A DNA stretch of 64,000 nt from CAWHNT01 sp963830775 (GCA_963830775.1 CAWHNT010000056.1:1-64000), one strand, 5' to 3'; positions 12,504 through 21,865 are shown, counted from the first letter of the stretch. A program made the numbers and translations. Notes: generated from the sequence alone by a model not told the origin.

Positions 12504-13211
12504 TCATGTCCCTCTGGCGGCTGCTTTGTGGCTGGTCTGTGCGCCTCTTCCGCCCGCTTTTGCGCGCTGGACGGAGTCCCGGTGTAGCTTGCGTAGGTTA
12601 TGGACCGCGGCGTCGAGCTGCCACTCGCCACGGCAGCGGTCCGTCCCACGCATGCTGAACCGGTCTGCGCCTTGACGGTCCTTCATCTGCCCGAAAACCG
12701 GCTCGACGCTTTGCCCGCGCTGGCGATAGAGGCTGCGGCCCCGCCTGGTCCGCGGCTTGCGCTCCATGCGCGCCCGCGCCGTCATCCGCTTCGGCATGCG
12801 CCCGCGCGGCGGCGGCGCCTCGCGCAGGGCCGCGCGTTGCTTGTGGTCCTTCTGCGTGGCGATGAGCGGCTCGCGCTCTTCGGTCTCGGTGGCAGCGTTC
12901 GCGTCTGACCAGTAGCCCGCGTCCGCCACGGCAACACCAGCACAGCGTCCTCGCCCAGCACGATCTCGACGTTCGCCTGCGCCTGGTTGAGCATGCCGGT
13001 GAGCTGATGGCGGTCGTTGGCCTCGGTGGTCACGTGGCGGCGAGGATGATCTGGTCGCGCGTCACCACGAGCTGCGCGTTGTAGCCCTGGACCCAGCCTG
13101 GCGGGTCTTCATGATGCCACTCTCGGGATCGGTGACGTTCGCCACCGCATCCGGATCGACGCTTGGATCAGGCGCCTTTGGCTTGCGGCCTCCCCGCACG
13201 GGATTCATTCC
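12504..13211 (-). pseudogene. IS1182-family transposase, C-terminal remnant
   Basis: Translations in three minus-strand frames line up with the C-terminal half of IS1182-type transposases (DDE_Tnp_1_6). In order they give GGRKPKAPDPSVDPDAVANV, then VTTEANDRHQLTGMLNQAQAN, then ADAGYWSDAN, and finally GQSVEPVFGQMKDRQGADRF. At least two frame changes lie between them (near 13100 and 12935). The N-terminal half is absent: the homology stops exactly where the IS1595-type element begins at 13212. It is a dead fragment. Confidence 0.75.
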
Positions 13212-14227
13212 GAGTAGCCCGCATCGTCAGCTGGTGACGAGCTGGTGGTAAGGCAGCGGGGCGGTCCTGACGGCGCTGTGGACGAGGCGCGGGATCAGGC
13301 TGGTGAGCTGGAAGCGGCGGTTGAAGCGCCAGGCGAAGCTGGCGAGATAACGGCCGGCATGGTCGGGGCTGACGTGGCGATAGGTGCCGGTGATCGCGGC
13401 CTTGACGTTGCCCAGGGTGGTGTTGACCCACTTGAACGGTGACCATTGGGCGGCCCGTTTGCCGCTGCCGGTGACGATCACGATGTGCTCCAGCCCGGCC
13501 TCGGCAGCAGCGGTCCAGCAGCGCAGCCCATCGGTCACGAGCCGGCTGGTCGAAGCCAGGTGCTTGGCCACAAGCTTCTTGACCTCCTTCTTGCGGAAGC
13601 CCTTGACCGGCAGGAGCTTGATCTTGCGCGGGCGGCGGTCGTCCGTGGTCGACACGGCCGCCACGAAGGGCTGCTTGCCGGCAGCACCGCGGCCCCGCTT
13701 CCCCGGCCGATGCCCGCCCAGATAGACGTCATCCATCTCGACCCGGCCATCCAGCCGCCTCTTGTCCTCGCGTCCGGCCATCACCGCCATGATCTTCTGC
13801 TTCAGGCTCCAGGCGTTGGTCTGCTTGATCCCGAGCCGGCGGCCGAGCTCGACCGAGCTGATCCCGTTCTTCGCGGTCGCGATCAGCCACATGGCCAGAA
13901 ACCAGCTGGTCAGCGGCAGCTTGGTGGCGTGGAAGATGGTGCCGGCGGTGAGCGAGACCTGGTGCCGGCAGGCCCGGCACTGGATCTTGGGCCGGGTGCT
14001 CAATCGCGTGCCCTCGCAGCCACCGCAGACCGGGCAGACGAAGCCAGCCGGCCAGCGCAGCTTCTCCACCACCGCCCGGCACTTCTCCTCGGTGCCGTAA
14101 GCCTCGCGGAACTGCGCCTCGCTCAGGCCCCGCACCTGGGACGCCAGCTTTCCCGCCATACCCACCTCCCAGCGAAAGCTAACCCGCTGAGCAGATAGAG
14201 CAAAATTGCTGCTTCTCCAGGCTACTC
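13212..14227 (-). mobile_element. IS1595-family insertion sequence (ISXO2-like)
   Basis: A 1,016-bp element carrying one intact transposase gene. Its ends are inverted copies beginning GAGTAGCC (13212-13219 and 14220-14227). The first 20 bases of each end match at 14 positions and both reach CAGC. An 8-bp target duplication, usual for the family, is not visible: the flanks are TTCATTCC on the left and AGGAATTC on the right. This fits a later rearrangement or deletion at one border. Confidence 0.72.
13227..14165 (-). CDS. IS1595 family transposase
   Basis: The 312-residue protein has an N-terminal zinc ribbon (CPVCGGCEGT and CRACRHQ, residues about 44-75), a helical segment (GISSVELGRRLGIKQTNAW), then an ISXO2-type catalytic domain with MDDVYLGG, VTDGLRCW and HIVIVTGSG...FKWVNTTLGN carrying the acidic residues. 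It catalyses movement of the element that contains it. The frame is uninterrupted, unlike its neighbours, so the element looks recent and possibly active. Confidence 0.92.
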   Translation of the reverse strand: MGMAGKLASQVRGLSEAQFREAYGTEEKCRAVVEKLRWPAGFVCPVCGGCEGTRLSTRPKIQCRACRHQVSLTAGTIFHATKLPLTSWFLAMWLIATAKNGISSVELGRRLGIKQTNAWSLKQKIMAVMAGREDKRRLDGRVEMDDVYLGGHRPGKRGRGAAGKQPFVAAVSTTDDRRPRKIKLLPVKGFRKKEVKKLVAKHLASTSRLVTDGLRCWTAAAEAGLEHIVIVTGSGKRAAQWSPFKWVNTTLGNVKAAITGTYRHVSPDHAGRYLASFAWRFNRRFQLTSLIPRLVHSAVRTAPLPYHQLVTS

Positions 14228-14287
14228 AGGAATTCATTATGCATGCGCTTGTCGCTTTGAAGAACATCGGTATCAATTGGGAACGAC

Positions 14288-14734
14288 ATGAAAACCTATC
14301 TCAGCGCCTTCGCTCTGTTGTTGCCGTTGGCGGGTGCGGGGAGCGCGCTAGCCGCGGACGTTGACGCTGCCGGGGTGAAGTGCTCCGTGGCCACGCTGCA
14401 GGGGACGTACCTGTTCGCCTCCGACGGGCTCACGGTCAGCGGGAAGTCCAAAGGCCCGTCCGCTGGGGCAGGCTACGAGGTGTATGACGGCCACGGCAAA
14501 GTGCGCGGCGTCCAGACGATCAGCACGAACGGGAAGATCGTCAAAAGCATCCACGTCACCGGCAAGTATACGGTCAACGCGGATTGTACCAGCTCCGTCA
14601 AGTATTCGGACGGTACGAACTTCGATCAGTTCCTCGCTCCGGACGGCAGCACATTCGCGTTCATCCAGACCAATTCCGGGACCGTGTCGGCGGGGTATGA
14701 GTCAAGGGCGACGTCCCGCAGGGTCGACGACTGA
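14288..14734 (+). CDS. Small exported protein of unknown function
   Basis: I do not recognise a characterised family. The 148-residue product has a clear Sec signal peptide (MKTYLSAFALLLPLAGAGSALAA is too long to be cytoplasmic; cleavage after ALA). The mature part opens CSVATLQGTYLFASDG and shows repeated Gly-turn-strand segments with a second Cys in NADCTSS, suggesting a small beta-barrel with one disulphide. Similar lipocalin-like exported proteins occur in soil bacteria. It stands 60 bp beyond the IS1595 element with its own GGGA ribosome site. Confidence 0.6.
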   Translation: MKTYLSAFALLLPLAGAGSALAADVDAAGVKCSVATLQGTYLFASDGLTVSGKSKGPSAGAGYEVYDGHGKVRGVQTISTNGKIVKSIHVTGKYTVNADCTSSVKYSDGTNFDQFLAPDGSTFAFIQTNSGTVSAGYESRATSRRVDD

Positions 14735-14882
14735 GGCAGCTTTTACGGGTCGTTTCGAGAGTGACGCGCCGGCGGCGCCGCCTCTTTGACGTGGCGGCTT
14801 GGGAACAGACTTTCCACGCCAGCGCCGCTGCTGCCCTCGGCTCGGCTTCCTCATCTGCAAGGTCATGGCGTAATGGCGGCAG

Positions 14883-15368
14883 ATGGCGACCGAGCCGATG
14901 GCAGTGGCGACCACGACCGTTGCGAACCGCTACCGCATCCCGGCACTTGGGTCCCTCTGCGAGGGCCTGACCCCCTTGGCCCTGCCGCTGGTGCGGGTGA
15001 CGGCGGGCTTGTGCTCGTGCCGCATGGGGCGCAGAAGCTGTTCGGGGCCTTCGGCGGGGGCGGGCTGGCCGGGACGGCGCAGTTCCTGGGGCAGGCGGGG
15101 TACGAGCCGGGCTGGCTCTGGGCGGTGCTGCTGGCGCTCACCGAGTTCGCGGGCGGGCTCCTGCTGGCGGTGGGTCTGCTTACCTGGCCGGCGGCAGCAG
15201 CGATCTTCCTCTCCCTCGTGACGGCGACCGTGCACCACCTGCCGCGCGGGTTCTTCTGGAACGAGGGCGGGTTCGAGTATCCGCTGCTATGGGCGATGGT
15301 CGCCCTCCTTCGTAATCCGCGGCAGCGGGCGCTACTCCGCGGACGGCGCGCTGGGGCGTGAGTTCTAG
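14883..15368 (+). CDS. DoxX family membrane protein; two frame breaks
   Basis: The corrected 161-residue product is a four-helix DoxX-type membrane protein. The frame from ATG 14883 gives LALPLVRVTAGL and needs one added base near 15010 to continue as LVPHGAQKLFGAFGG, the family's hallmark. Downstream, removing one T near 15309-15310 restores the C-terminus IRGSGRYSADGALGREF and a TAG at 15366-15368. The two changes cancel, so span length is a multiple of three. DoxX proteins are linked to thiol/redox stress in other bacteria, but the role here is not shown. Confidence 0.82.
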
Positions 15369-15547
15369 GAACGCTGAGATCAGTCCGATGGGAAGCGCCA
15401 CCGCCACCGTGCTCGTGGCCCGTTTCGGCCTCTGAAAAAACTGAAACGCTGGCGATACCGAGGCAGAAATCAGCCGGAAACATCGTCCCTTTAGCAAGAA
15501 CACGCCGCTGCTCGTAGCGGCTGGGACAGTCACCGGGGATGCAAATC

Positions 15548-16347
15548 ATGGTCGTGAAGATCGGAACGTTCGGCAACGACCTGCTGCTCGGCAGCAATGG
15601 TGCCGACACGCTGCAGGGCTCGTTCGGGGATGACACCTTGCGCGGGTTCAAGGGCAGCGATCTTCTCGGCGGCGGCGACGACGACACCCTCGAAGGCGGG
15701 AATGGCAGCGACAGCCTGTACGGCGACGCCGGCGACGACCACCTCGACGGTGGCTCGGGCGTCGACAAGGCGGTGTTTAACACGGCCGGGGACGTTGAGG
15801 TGTCCCTGGAGCTTGGCACCGCCACCAGCAACCTGGGCAACGACACGCTGGAACTCGTGGAGAACGTCACCACCGGCGACGGGGACGACACGGTTCACGG
15901 CAACGACGTCGCGAACCTGCTCTCGGCAGGTGGCGGCGATGATCTCGTCGCCGGCCAGGGCGGCAACGATACTCTAAACGCCGGCGGCGGCAACGACACG
16001 CTGCTCGGCGGGCATGGAGTGGACGTCCTCACCGGCAGCACGGGTGAGGACAGCTTCGGCTTCTACGCGGATCCCGAGTACGGGACGGACGGCGGCGTCG
16101 GCGCCGGCAACCGCGACATCATCACGGATTTCAGCCAAGCGCAGAACGACGTCATGACATCGGCGACATCGGCGACCTCGACTTCATCGGCCAAGCCGCG
16201 TTCTCGAGCGTGAACCAGGTCCGCTACTTCCAAAGCGGTGGCGACACCATCGTCCAGGTCAACCACAGCGGCGCTGCTGCCGGCGCCGACCTTGAGATCC
16301 AGCTCGAAGGCATTATCAACCTGAACGGCAGCGACTTCATCCTCTAG
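15548..16347 (+). CDS. RTX (hemolysin-type Ca2+-binding repeat) secreted protein; one frame break
   Basis: Tandem GGxGxDxLx nonapeptides (for example GGNDTLNAGGGNDTLLGG) occupy much of this roughly 266-residue protein. They form a calcium beta-roll in type I-secreted proteins. No enzymatic domain precedes them. One base is missing near 16155; restoring it gives DIGDIGDLDFIGQAAFSSVN and an end of INLNGSDFIL. That tail resembles the end of the other RTX protein at 22703-23526. ATG 15548 is preferred over 15539 because GGGG at 15535-15538 is then properly spaced. The stop shares CTAG with the convergent gpt stop. No T1SS genes lie in the window. Confidence 0.85.
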
Positions 16348-16838
16348 GCCGGGCCCTCGCCCGCCCGGCCGGCAGCGATCGGCCGGGCGTACTGGGGCTC
16401 GGTGTCCCAGGGGAACAGGATCCAGGTGTCCTGGCTCACCTCGGTGATGAAGGTGTCGACGATCGGCCGGCCGGCCGGCTTCGCGTAGACCGTGGCGAAG
16501 TGCGCCCGTGGCAGCATCTCGCGCACGATGCGGCCGGTCTGTCCGGTGTCGACCAGGTCGTCGACGATCAGCCAGCCGCTGCCGTCGCCGTCGGCCGACG
16601 ACTTCAGGATCACGGGCTCGCGCAGGGCCTCGTTGTCGTAGGAGCTGATGCACACCGTGTCGATGACGCGGATGTCGAGCTCGCGGGCGATGATGTGGGC
16701 CGGGACCAGCCCGCCGCGCGTGATCGCCACGATCCCCTTCCACGGTCCCTTCTCGGCCAGCCGCCAGGCCAGCGCCTTGGCATCGCGGTGCAGCTCGTTC
16801 CACGACACGGGAAAATAGCGCCTGGCACCCTCGCTCAC
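16344..16838 (-). CDS. gpt: Xanthine phosphoribosyltransferase
   Basis: The 164-residue type I phosphoribosyltransferase salvages xanthine and guanine with PRPP. The PRPP loop is WLIVDDLVDTGQT, the N-terminal ITRGGLVPA segment and the WILFPWDTEP C-terminal hood match Gpt. It is cytoplasmic or peripheral to the membrane. It ends tail to tail with the RTX gene, the two stop codons overlapping in one CTAG. Confidence 0.93.
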   Translation of the reverse strand: MSEGARRYFPVSWNELHRDAKALAWRLAEKGPWKGIVAITRGGLVPAHIIARELDIRVIDTVCISSYDNEALREPVILKSSADGDGSGWLIVDDLVDTGQTGRIVREMLPRAHFATVYAKPAGRPIVDTFITEVSQDTWILFPWDTEPQYARPIAAGRAGEGPA

Positions 16839-16987
16839 CGCAGCCTCCGGTGCTTGTCCACCTCGCGCCGAGGCAAGTGGTCCGGCGCGTTTCGCCTTGT
16901 CAAGCTCCGGCAGGGCTCAACTCCTGTACAGCCCGCCGCCCCCTGGCTAGAGTCGGCGCCCATGCGTGTGCGTTCCGGAGGCTCATG

Positions 16988-17197
16988 ATGGCGATCGAGG
17001 AGGAGGAGCTGCGCCCGCGCGCACCGGCCGGCGTCAAGCGCGAGCTGAAGACGCTCTCGATCGCCGAGCTCGAGGCCTATGTGGTCGAGCTTCGCGCCGA
17101 GATGGCACGGGTCGAGGGCGAGATCGTGCGCCGGCGCGACGTGCGCGGGGCGGCCGACGCGCTGTTCCGCAAACCCGGGGCGGTGCCGGAGCCCTGA
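16988..17197 (+). CDS. DUF1192 family small protein
   Basis: A 69-residue acidic-then-helical protein with the DUF1192 pattern LKTLSIAELEAYVVELRAE followed by a short coiled coil and RGAADALFRKPG. The family is widespread in Alphaproteobacteria and has no known function. GGAGG at 16977-16981 suits ATG 16988; ATG 16985 is adjacent. The stop overlaps the Nudix start by one base (TGATG), so the two are co-translated. Confidence 0.85.
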   Translation: MAIEEEELRPRAPAGVKRELKTLSIAELEAYVVELRAEMARVEGEIVRRRDVRGAADALFRKPGAVPEP

Positions 17198-17754
17198 TGC
17201 GCTACTGCCCCTCCTGCGGCGGGGACCTCGAGCTGCGCCAGCCCCCGGGCGAGGACCGCGACCGCCATGTCTGCGCCGCCTGCGGCACCGTTCACTACCA
17301 GAACCCGAAGGTGGTGGTGGGCTCGGTCTGCACGCTGGGGAGCCGCATCCTGATCTGCCGCCGGGCGATCGAGCCGCGGCGCGGCTTCTGGACCCTGCCC
17401 GCGGGCTTCCTCGAGCTCGGCGAGACCGCCGAGGAGGGGGCCTTGCGCGAGGCCTGGGAGGAGGCCCGGGCGCGGATCGAGATCGAGGGCCTGATCGCCG
17501 TCTACAGCGTGCCGCGGATCGGCCAGGTGCAGCTCCTCTACCGCGCCCGCCTGCTCGACCCCGCCGTGGAGCCGGGACCTGAGAGCCTGGAGGTCCGCCT
17601 CGTCGGCTGGGACGAGGTGCCGTGGGCCGACCTCGCCTTCCCGACCGTGCACTGGGTCCTGGAGCGCGCCCGCGAGCTGCGGGCGGCAACCCCGCCCTTC
17701 GAGACGGTCTTCAACCCGGAAGGCGAGACCGCCGGTGCCACAGCCACCTTGTGA
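17197..17754 (+). CDS. NUDIX hydrolase with N-terminal zinc ribbon
   Basis: The 185-residue protein begins with a zinc ribbon (CPSCGGD and CAACGT, residues 4-30) and carries a Nudix box from Gly70 with REAWEEA at 84-90. Nudix enzymes hydrolyse nucleoside diphosphates linked to another moiety; this zinc-ribbon arrangement resembles NADH-pyrophosphatase-type members, but substrate is not evident. It is translationally coupled to the DUF1192 gene and followed 10 bp later by a GFA-family gene. Confidence 0.9.
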   Translation: MRYCPSCGGDLELRQPPGEDRDRHVCAACGTVHYQNPKVVVGSVCTLGSRILICRRAIEPRRGFWTLPAGFLELGETAEEGALREAWEEARARIEIEGLIAVYSVPRIGQVQLLYRARLLDPAVEPGPESLEVRLVGWDEVPWADLAFPTVHWVLERARELRAATPPFETVFNPEGETAGATATL

Positions 17755-17764
17755 GGAAAGCCGG

Positions 17765-18112
17765 ATGATCCACCGGGGCAGCTGTCACTGCGGGAGGATC
17801 GCCTTCGAGGTCGAGGGCGAGCTCACCGCTGCCGTCGCCTGCAACTGCTCGATCTGCTCGCGCAAGGGCGCGCTGCTCTGGGCCGTGCCGCGCGGCCAGC
17901 TCCGCCTGATCACGTCCGGTGCTGGGCTGGGCACCTACACCTTCAACAACCATGCCTTCGAGCACCGCTTCTGCGAGACCTGCGGCATCCACCCCTTCGC
18001 CGAGGACGCGCAGTCCAAGAGCGAGCGGATGGCCTACGTCAACATACGCTGCCTGGAAGGCCTCGACCTCGCCGCCGTGCGGGTGATCGAGTTCGACGGC
18101 CGTTCGCTCTGA
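17765..18112 (+). CDS. GFA family zinc protein (glutathione-dependent formaldehyde-activating type)
   Basis: This 115-residue protein has the GFA fold's zinc ligands: CHCGRI near residue 7, CNCSICSRKG near 27, and FCETCGIHPF near 69. The founding member Gfa condenses formaldehyde with glutathione, though most family members are uncharacterised. An AGGAAAG ribosome site precedes ATG 17765. It probably shares a transcript with the upstream DUF1192 and Nudix genes. Confidence 0.9.
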   Translation: MIHRGSCHCGRIAFEVEGELTAAVACNCSICSRKGALLWAVPRGQLRLITSGAGLGTYTFNNHAFEHRFCETCGIHPFAEDAQSKSERMAYVNIRCLEGLDLAAVRVIEFDGRSL

Positions 18113-18216
18113 CCGCCTTGCCTCCAGGCAGGGTGCAGATACCTTCCCTGGTGTGAAACCCAGCTCGCCGCTCGGCCGTTCATCCGGCCGGCAATCAGAC
18201 ACGACGGAGAACGACG

Positions 18217-18757
18217 ATGGCGAAGCGGCAGTCGGACGCTGCGCGCGACCAGGTTCCGGGAGCACTGGCCACCCCCAACGACCTCTCATCGGACGCGGTG
18301 GCCGACATCAGCACGGCGATCAACGGCCTCCTGGCCGACGGGCTGGCGCTCCACCTCAAGACCAAGAACTTCCACTGGCACCTGAGCGGCAAGCACTTCC
18401 GCGACTACCACCTCCTGTTCGACGAGCAGGCGGCCCAGATCTTCGCCATGACCGACCCGCTGGCCGAACGGATCCGCAAGATCGGCGGCACCACGCTGCG
18501 CTCGATCGGGCACGTGTCCCGGCTCCAGCGCGTGCAGGACAATGACGAGGAGTTCGTCACGCCCGCCGCCATGCTGCAGCGAGCTGATGAACGACAACAA
18601 GGCGATGGCCCGGGCGATGCGCGACGCGCACGAGGTCTGCGACGAGCACAAGGACGTGGCCACGGCGAGCCTGCTCGAAAACTTCATCGACGAGACCGAG
18701 CAGCGCACCTGGTTCCTGTTCGAGGCCGCCCAGCGTGGCAATGACGGCCAAGCCTGA
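18217..18757 (+). CDS. dps: Dps-like ferritin (DNA-protecting/iron-storage); one frame break
   Basis: The first 120 residues show the Dps core, including KTKNFHWHLSGKHFRDYHLL and FDEQAAQIFAMTDPLAERIR, which carry the ferroxidase ligands. One extra base near 18577-18581 breaks the frame; it resumes as ELMNDNKAMARAMRDAHEVC and ends FLFEAAQRGNDGQA, giving about 179 residues. Dps dodecamers store iron and protect DNA during oxidative stress. The first half alone would not fold, so the break is probably not biological. Confidence 0.88.
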
Positions 18758-18945
18758 GGCCGACCGGGGCAAGGCTCGTCATTGACACAAGCCCGCAGGC
18801 TGGTATGGCTCCGCGCATGCTCAGCCGGCACGAATCCGCTGCCCTAGCCATCGACCGACGACGACGCGGTCCGTCGAGCCCCCGCGCGTCCTGAGCCCAC
18901 GGCCGACGCGCGGACCTCCCGTCCACACCGCGCGTCGAGACCGTC

Positions 18946-19435
18946 ATGCCCGAGCTGTTTCCCGAAGGCCCCGAGCACGGGGCCGAGATCGAGCATCTCC
19001 TGGATTTGTCCTTCGGCGAGGATCGCCGGCGGAAGGTCTCCTACCGCTACCGGCCCGGCATCCCGCCGATCGCCCGCTTGTGCCTCGTGGCTCGCGAGGG
19101 CGGGCGGCTGGTGGGTGCCATCCGCTACTGGCCGATGCTGCTGGGTGGCTGAGGAGGTCCTGCTCCTGGGTCCGCTGGCGATCGACCCCGAGTTGCGCGG
19201 CCAGGGCATCGGCCGGGCGCTGATCCGGGCCAGCCTCGCAGAGGCCGAGGCCATGGGCTACCGGCTCGTCTTCCTGGTCGGCGACCCCGCCTACTACGCC
19301 CAGCACGGCTTCGCCGTGGTCCCGCCGTCGATCCGGATGCCGGACGAGGCGCCGGGCCGGGTGCAGTACGCGACCCTGGGCGGTGCCGAGCTACCGCCCG
19401 AGGGCGGCGAGCTGCTCCGGGCCGACGGAAGCAGC
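18946..19435 (+). CDS. GNAT family N-acetyltransferase; frame break and unclear end
   Basis: The sequence begins MPELFPEGPEHGAEIEHLLD and meets a stop at 19150-19152. Dropping one T there continues as EEVLLLGPLAIDPELRGQGI, whose RGQGIGRAL is the acetyl-CoA-binding motif of GNAT enzymes, then AYYAQHGFAV. It resembles the YhbS-type group that acetylates small amines. Recognisable similarity ends about 19435. The open frame runs on to 19690, antisense to the C-terminal coding region of the next gene, so the true end is uncertain. Confidence 0.75.
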
Positions 19436-20323
19436 ATTGCCGGCCTGCCGGTCGAGCCAGCCGAGGAGCGCCTCCCTGATCCGGGGCAGGGCCTTGTAGG
19501 CGGCCATGCCGGGCTCCATCTCGCGCAGCCGGGCGGCCAGGGCCGCGGCCACGGCCGGATCGGCCGCCACGCCCGCCAGCGGCCTGACGAAGGTGCGGAT
19601 CGTGAACAGCACGGCCAGGGTCCGCGGCAGCCGCCGCAGCGTCTGGCGCTCGACCCGCAGCCACAGCTTCTGGCCGGCATTCTCGGCTGAGATGCCGGCC
19701 ACCGGGTCGCCCCGATAGGGCTGCGGCAGGGCCGGGTCGTCGGTCAGCGACCAGTTGGCCCGCCACACCGGGCGCTGGACGGCGAGGCTCGTGAAGAACC
19801 GGTCCGCCGCCCCGCCCAGCCGCTCGGCGAAGCCCGGTACCGGGGCATGGATGTCGGCCAGCTTCAGGCCCAGCTTCTCCCGCAGCCGCCAGTGCGCCGG
19901 AAAGCACAAGACCGCACCGGTGAGCGCGTAGGCGCCATCCGGCCGCTTCTGCATGAGGCACAGATCCTCCTGCACCAGCCTGCCGGCGGCTCGCAGCGGC
20001 AGCGGATCGTCCAGCGCCACCCGCCGTCCGCTCTCCCGCTCGACCAGCGCCTCGCCCGCCCGCTCGAACCGCTGCGGCTGCCGCAGGGCGAGCCAGCCCA
20101 CGATCAGCTCCAGCACCTCCGCCGACGCCTCCGCGGCTTCGGGGAGCATGGCGTGGACATCGTCGAGCCGTGACTCGATCAGCTCACGACGCTCCGCCAT
20201 CTCCACGGCGTAGCGCTCGTCGGGCAGGAGCCAGTCCTCGAGGTCGAGCGCGTTCAGCCCCATGGTCAGCCGCCAGGGGCCGGCGAGGAAGGTGAGCGGC
20301 AAGGCCGGTCGGGCATCGGTCAT
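19391..20323 (-). CDS. DUF3445, heme-dependent oxidative N-demethylase-like protein
   Basis: A 310-residue protein with DUF3445 hallmarks: an N-terminal LDLEDWLLPDERYA segment, VQEDLCLMQKR, LTGAVLCFPAHWRLREKLGL, the IHAPVPGFAERL block and RVERQTLRRLPRT. Relatives are the alpha subunit of heme-dependent oxidative N-demethylases, which act with reductase partners absent here. The frame is open to 20386, but the segment before Met at 20323 is not conserved-looking. It overlaps the end of the convergent GNAT reading frame. Confidence 0.85.
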   Translation of the reverse strand: MTDARPALPLTFLAGPWRLTMGLNALDLEDWLLPDERYAVEMAERRELIESRLDDVHAMLPEAAEASAEVLELIVGWLALRQPQRFERAGEALVERESGRRVALDDPLPLRAAGRLVQEDLCLMQKRPDGAYALTGAVLCFPAHWRLREKLGLKLADIHAPVPGFAERLGGAADRFFTSLAVQRPVWRANWSLTDDPALPQPYRGDPVAGISAENAGQKLWLRVERQTLRRLPRTLAVLFTIRTFVRPLAGVAADPAVAAALAARLREMEPGMAAYKALPRIREALLGWLDRQAGNAASVGPEQLAALGR

Positions 20324-20443
20324 GACCGCACCAGCTACAGGGCCCGCCGGGCACGGGCCAGCCCTGCGTGCCGGGTACTCTGGCAAGGCCGGGCCAGAGA
20401 CTTAGCTCGTCCGCCAGCAGCCTTCCGTCCCCGGGGACCGTCC

Positions 20444-21865
20444 TTGCAGCGCCGCGTGCTGATCCCGCTCATCGTCGCCAGCGCTCTCTTCATGGAGAAC
20501 CTCGATTCCACGGTGATCGCCACCGCCCTGCCGGCGATCGCGGCCTCGCTGGGCGAGAGCCCGCTGCGGCTCAGCCTCGCCATCACCTCCTATCTCTTCA
20601 GCCTCGCCGTCTTCATCCCGGCCAGCGGCTGGGTGGCCGACCGGTTCGGGGCCCGCACCGTCTTCCGCGGCGGCATCCTCGTCTTCACCATCGGCTCCAT
20701 CCTGTGCGGCCTCAGCAGCTCGCTCCTGGGCTTCGTCCTCGCCCGCACCCTCCAGGGCATCGGCGGGGCGATGATGACGCCCGTGGGCCGCATGGTCCTC
20801 GTCCGCACCGTGCAGAAGTCCGAGCTCGTCAACGCCATGGCCTGGCTCACCGTGCCGGCCCTGATCGGCCCGGTGATCGGCCCGCCGCTCGGCGGCTTCA
20901 TCACCACCTATTTCTCCTGGCGCTGGATCTTCTGGATCAACGTGCCCGTGGGCATCCTCGGCATGGTGCTGGTCTCGCTCTACATCCCGGACGAGCGCGC
21001 CGAGCACCCGCCGCCCTTCGACTTCCGGGGATTCCTGATCGCCGGCCTGGGCCTCCTGGGCGTGGTGGCGGGCTTCGAGAGCATCGGCCGCGGGATCATC
21101 CCCGCCCAGGCAGCGCTCGCCCTCATGGCGGCCGGTGCCGTGGGCATCGCCGCCTACGTGCTCCACGCCCGCCGCGTGGCCGCCCCGGTGATCGACCTCG
21201 GCCTCCTCGCCTACCCCACCTTCCGCGTCAGCGTGCTGGGCGGCTCGATCTTCCGCATCGGCATCGGCGCCGTCCCCTTCCTCCTGCCCCTGATGCTGCA
21301 GCTCGGCTTCGGCCTCACCCCCTTCGCCTCGGGCCTCCTCACCTTCGCGGCCTCGGCCGGTGCGCTCCTGATGAAGACCACGGCCGCCACCATCCTGCGC
21401 CATGTCGGCTTCCGCCGGGTGCTGATCGTGAACGGGCTGGTCAGCGCCGCCTTCCTGGGTGCGATCGGCCTGCTCCAGCCCACGACACCGCACGCTTTGA
21501 TCCTGGCCCTGCTCCTGGCCGGCGGCTTCTTCCGCTCGCTCCAGTTCACCAGCATCAACACGCTGGCCTACGCCGACCTGCCGTCCTCGCGCGTCAGCCG
21601 GGCCACCAGCTTCGCCAGCATGGCGCAGCAGCTCTCGCTCAGCATCGGCGCCGGCACCGGTGCCCTTGTGCTCCATTTGGCGGCCGGCGGGCACGGGACC
21701 GCCATGCCCGCCGTCCCGGACTTCGCGGTCGCCTTCGGCACCGTCGCCGTGGCAAGCGCTCTCTCGGTCCTGGTCTTCCTGCGCCTGCCCGCCGATGCCG
21801 GTGCCGAGGTGAGCGGACACCGGCCGGTAGTGCCGGCAGCACCCGGCGACAAGCGCGTGTCGTAG
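20444..21865 (+). CDS. MFS transporter, DHA2 (EmrB/QacA-like) drug exporter
   Basis: A 473-residue integral inner-membrane protein with 12-14 hydrophobic segments. TM1 carries the DHA2-like ENLDSTVIATALPAIA motif, motif A is GWVADRFGARTVF, and motif C-like GPVIGPPLGGF follows in TM5. Such proton antiporters expel drugs or metabolites. The only upstream start in frame is a TTG at 20444 without a convincing ribosome site, so the true N-terminus is open to doubt. It stands alone, 120 bp from the divergent DUF3445 gene. Confidence 0.88.
   Translation: MQRRVLIPLIVASALFMENLDSTVIATALPAIAASLGESPLRLSLAITSYLFSLAVFIPASGWVADRFGARTVFRGGILVFTIGSILCGLSSSLLGFVLARTLQGIGGAMMTPVGRMVLVRTVQKSELVNAMAWLTVPALIGPVIGPPLGGFITTYFSWRWIFWINVPVGILGMVLVSLYIPDERAEHPPPFDFRGFLIAGLGLLGVVAGFESIGRGIIPAQAALALMAAGAVGIAAYVLHARRVAAPVIDLGLLAYPTFRVSVLGGSIFRIGIGAVPFLLPLMLQLGFGLTPFASGLLTFAASAGALLMKTTAATILRHVGFRRVLIVNGLVSAAFLGAIGLLQPTTPHALILALLLAGGFFRSLQFTSINTLAYADLPSSRVSRATSFASMAQQLSLSIGAGTGALVLHLAAGGHGTAMPAVPDFAVAFGTVAVASALSVLVFLRLPADAGAEVSGHRPVVPAAPGDKRVS

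Noticed and set aside
13204..14235. Target-site duplication of the IS1595 element
   Set aside because: The 8-bp flanks (TTCATTCC and AGGAATTC) do not match; the ATTCATT seen near both ends is not at equal distance.
15560..16060. CRISPR or satellite array in the RTX genes
   Set aside because: The repeats encode GGxGxDxLx nonapeptides and have no constant spacers; they are protein repeats.
18946..19690. GNAT gene extending to 19690
   Set aside because: The last 250 bp would be antisense to conserved DUF3445 coding sequence and show no GNAT-like pattern.
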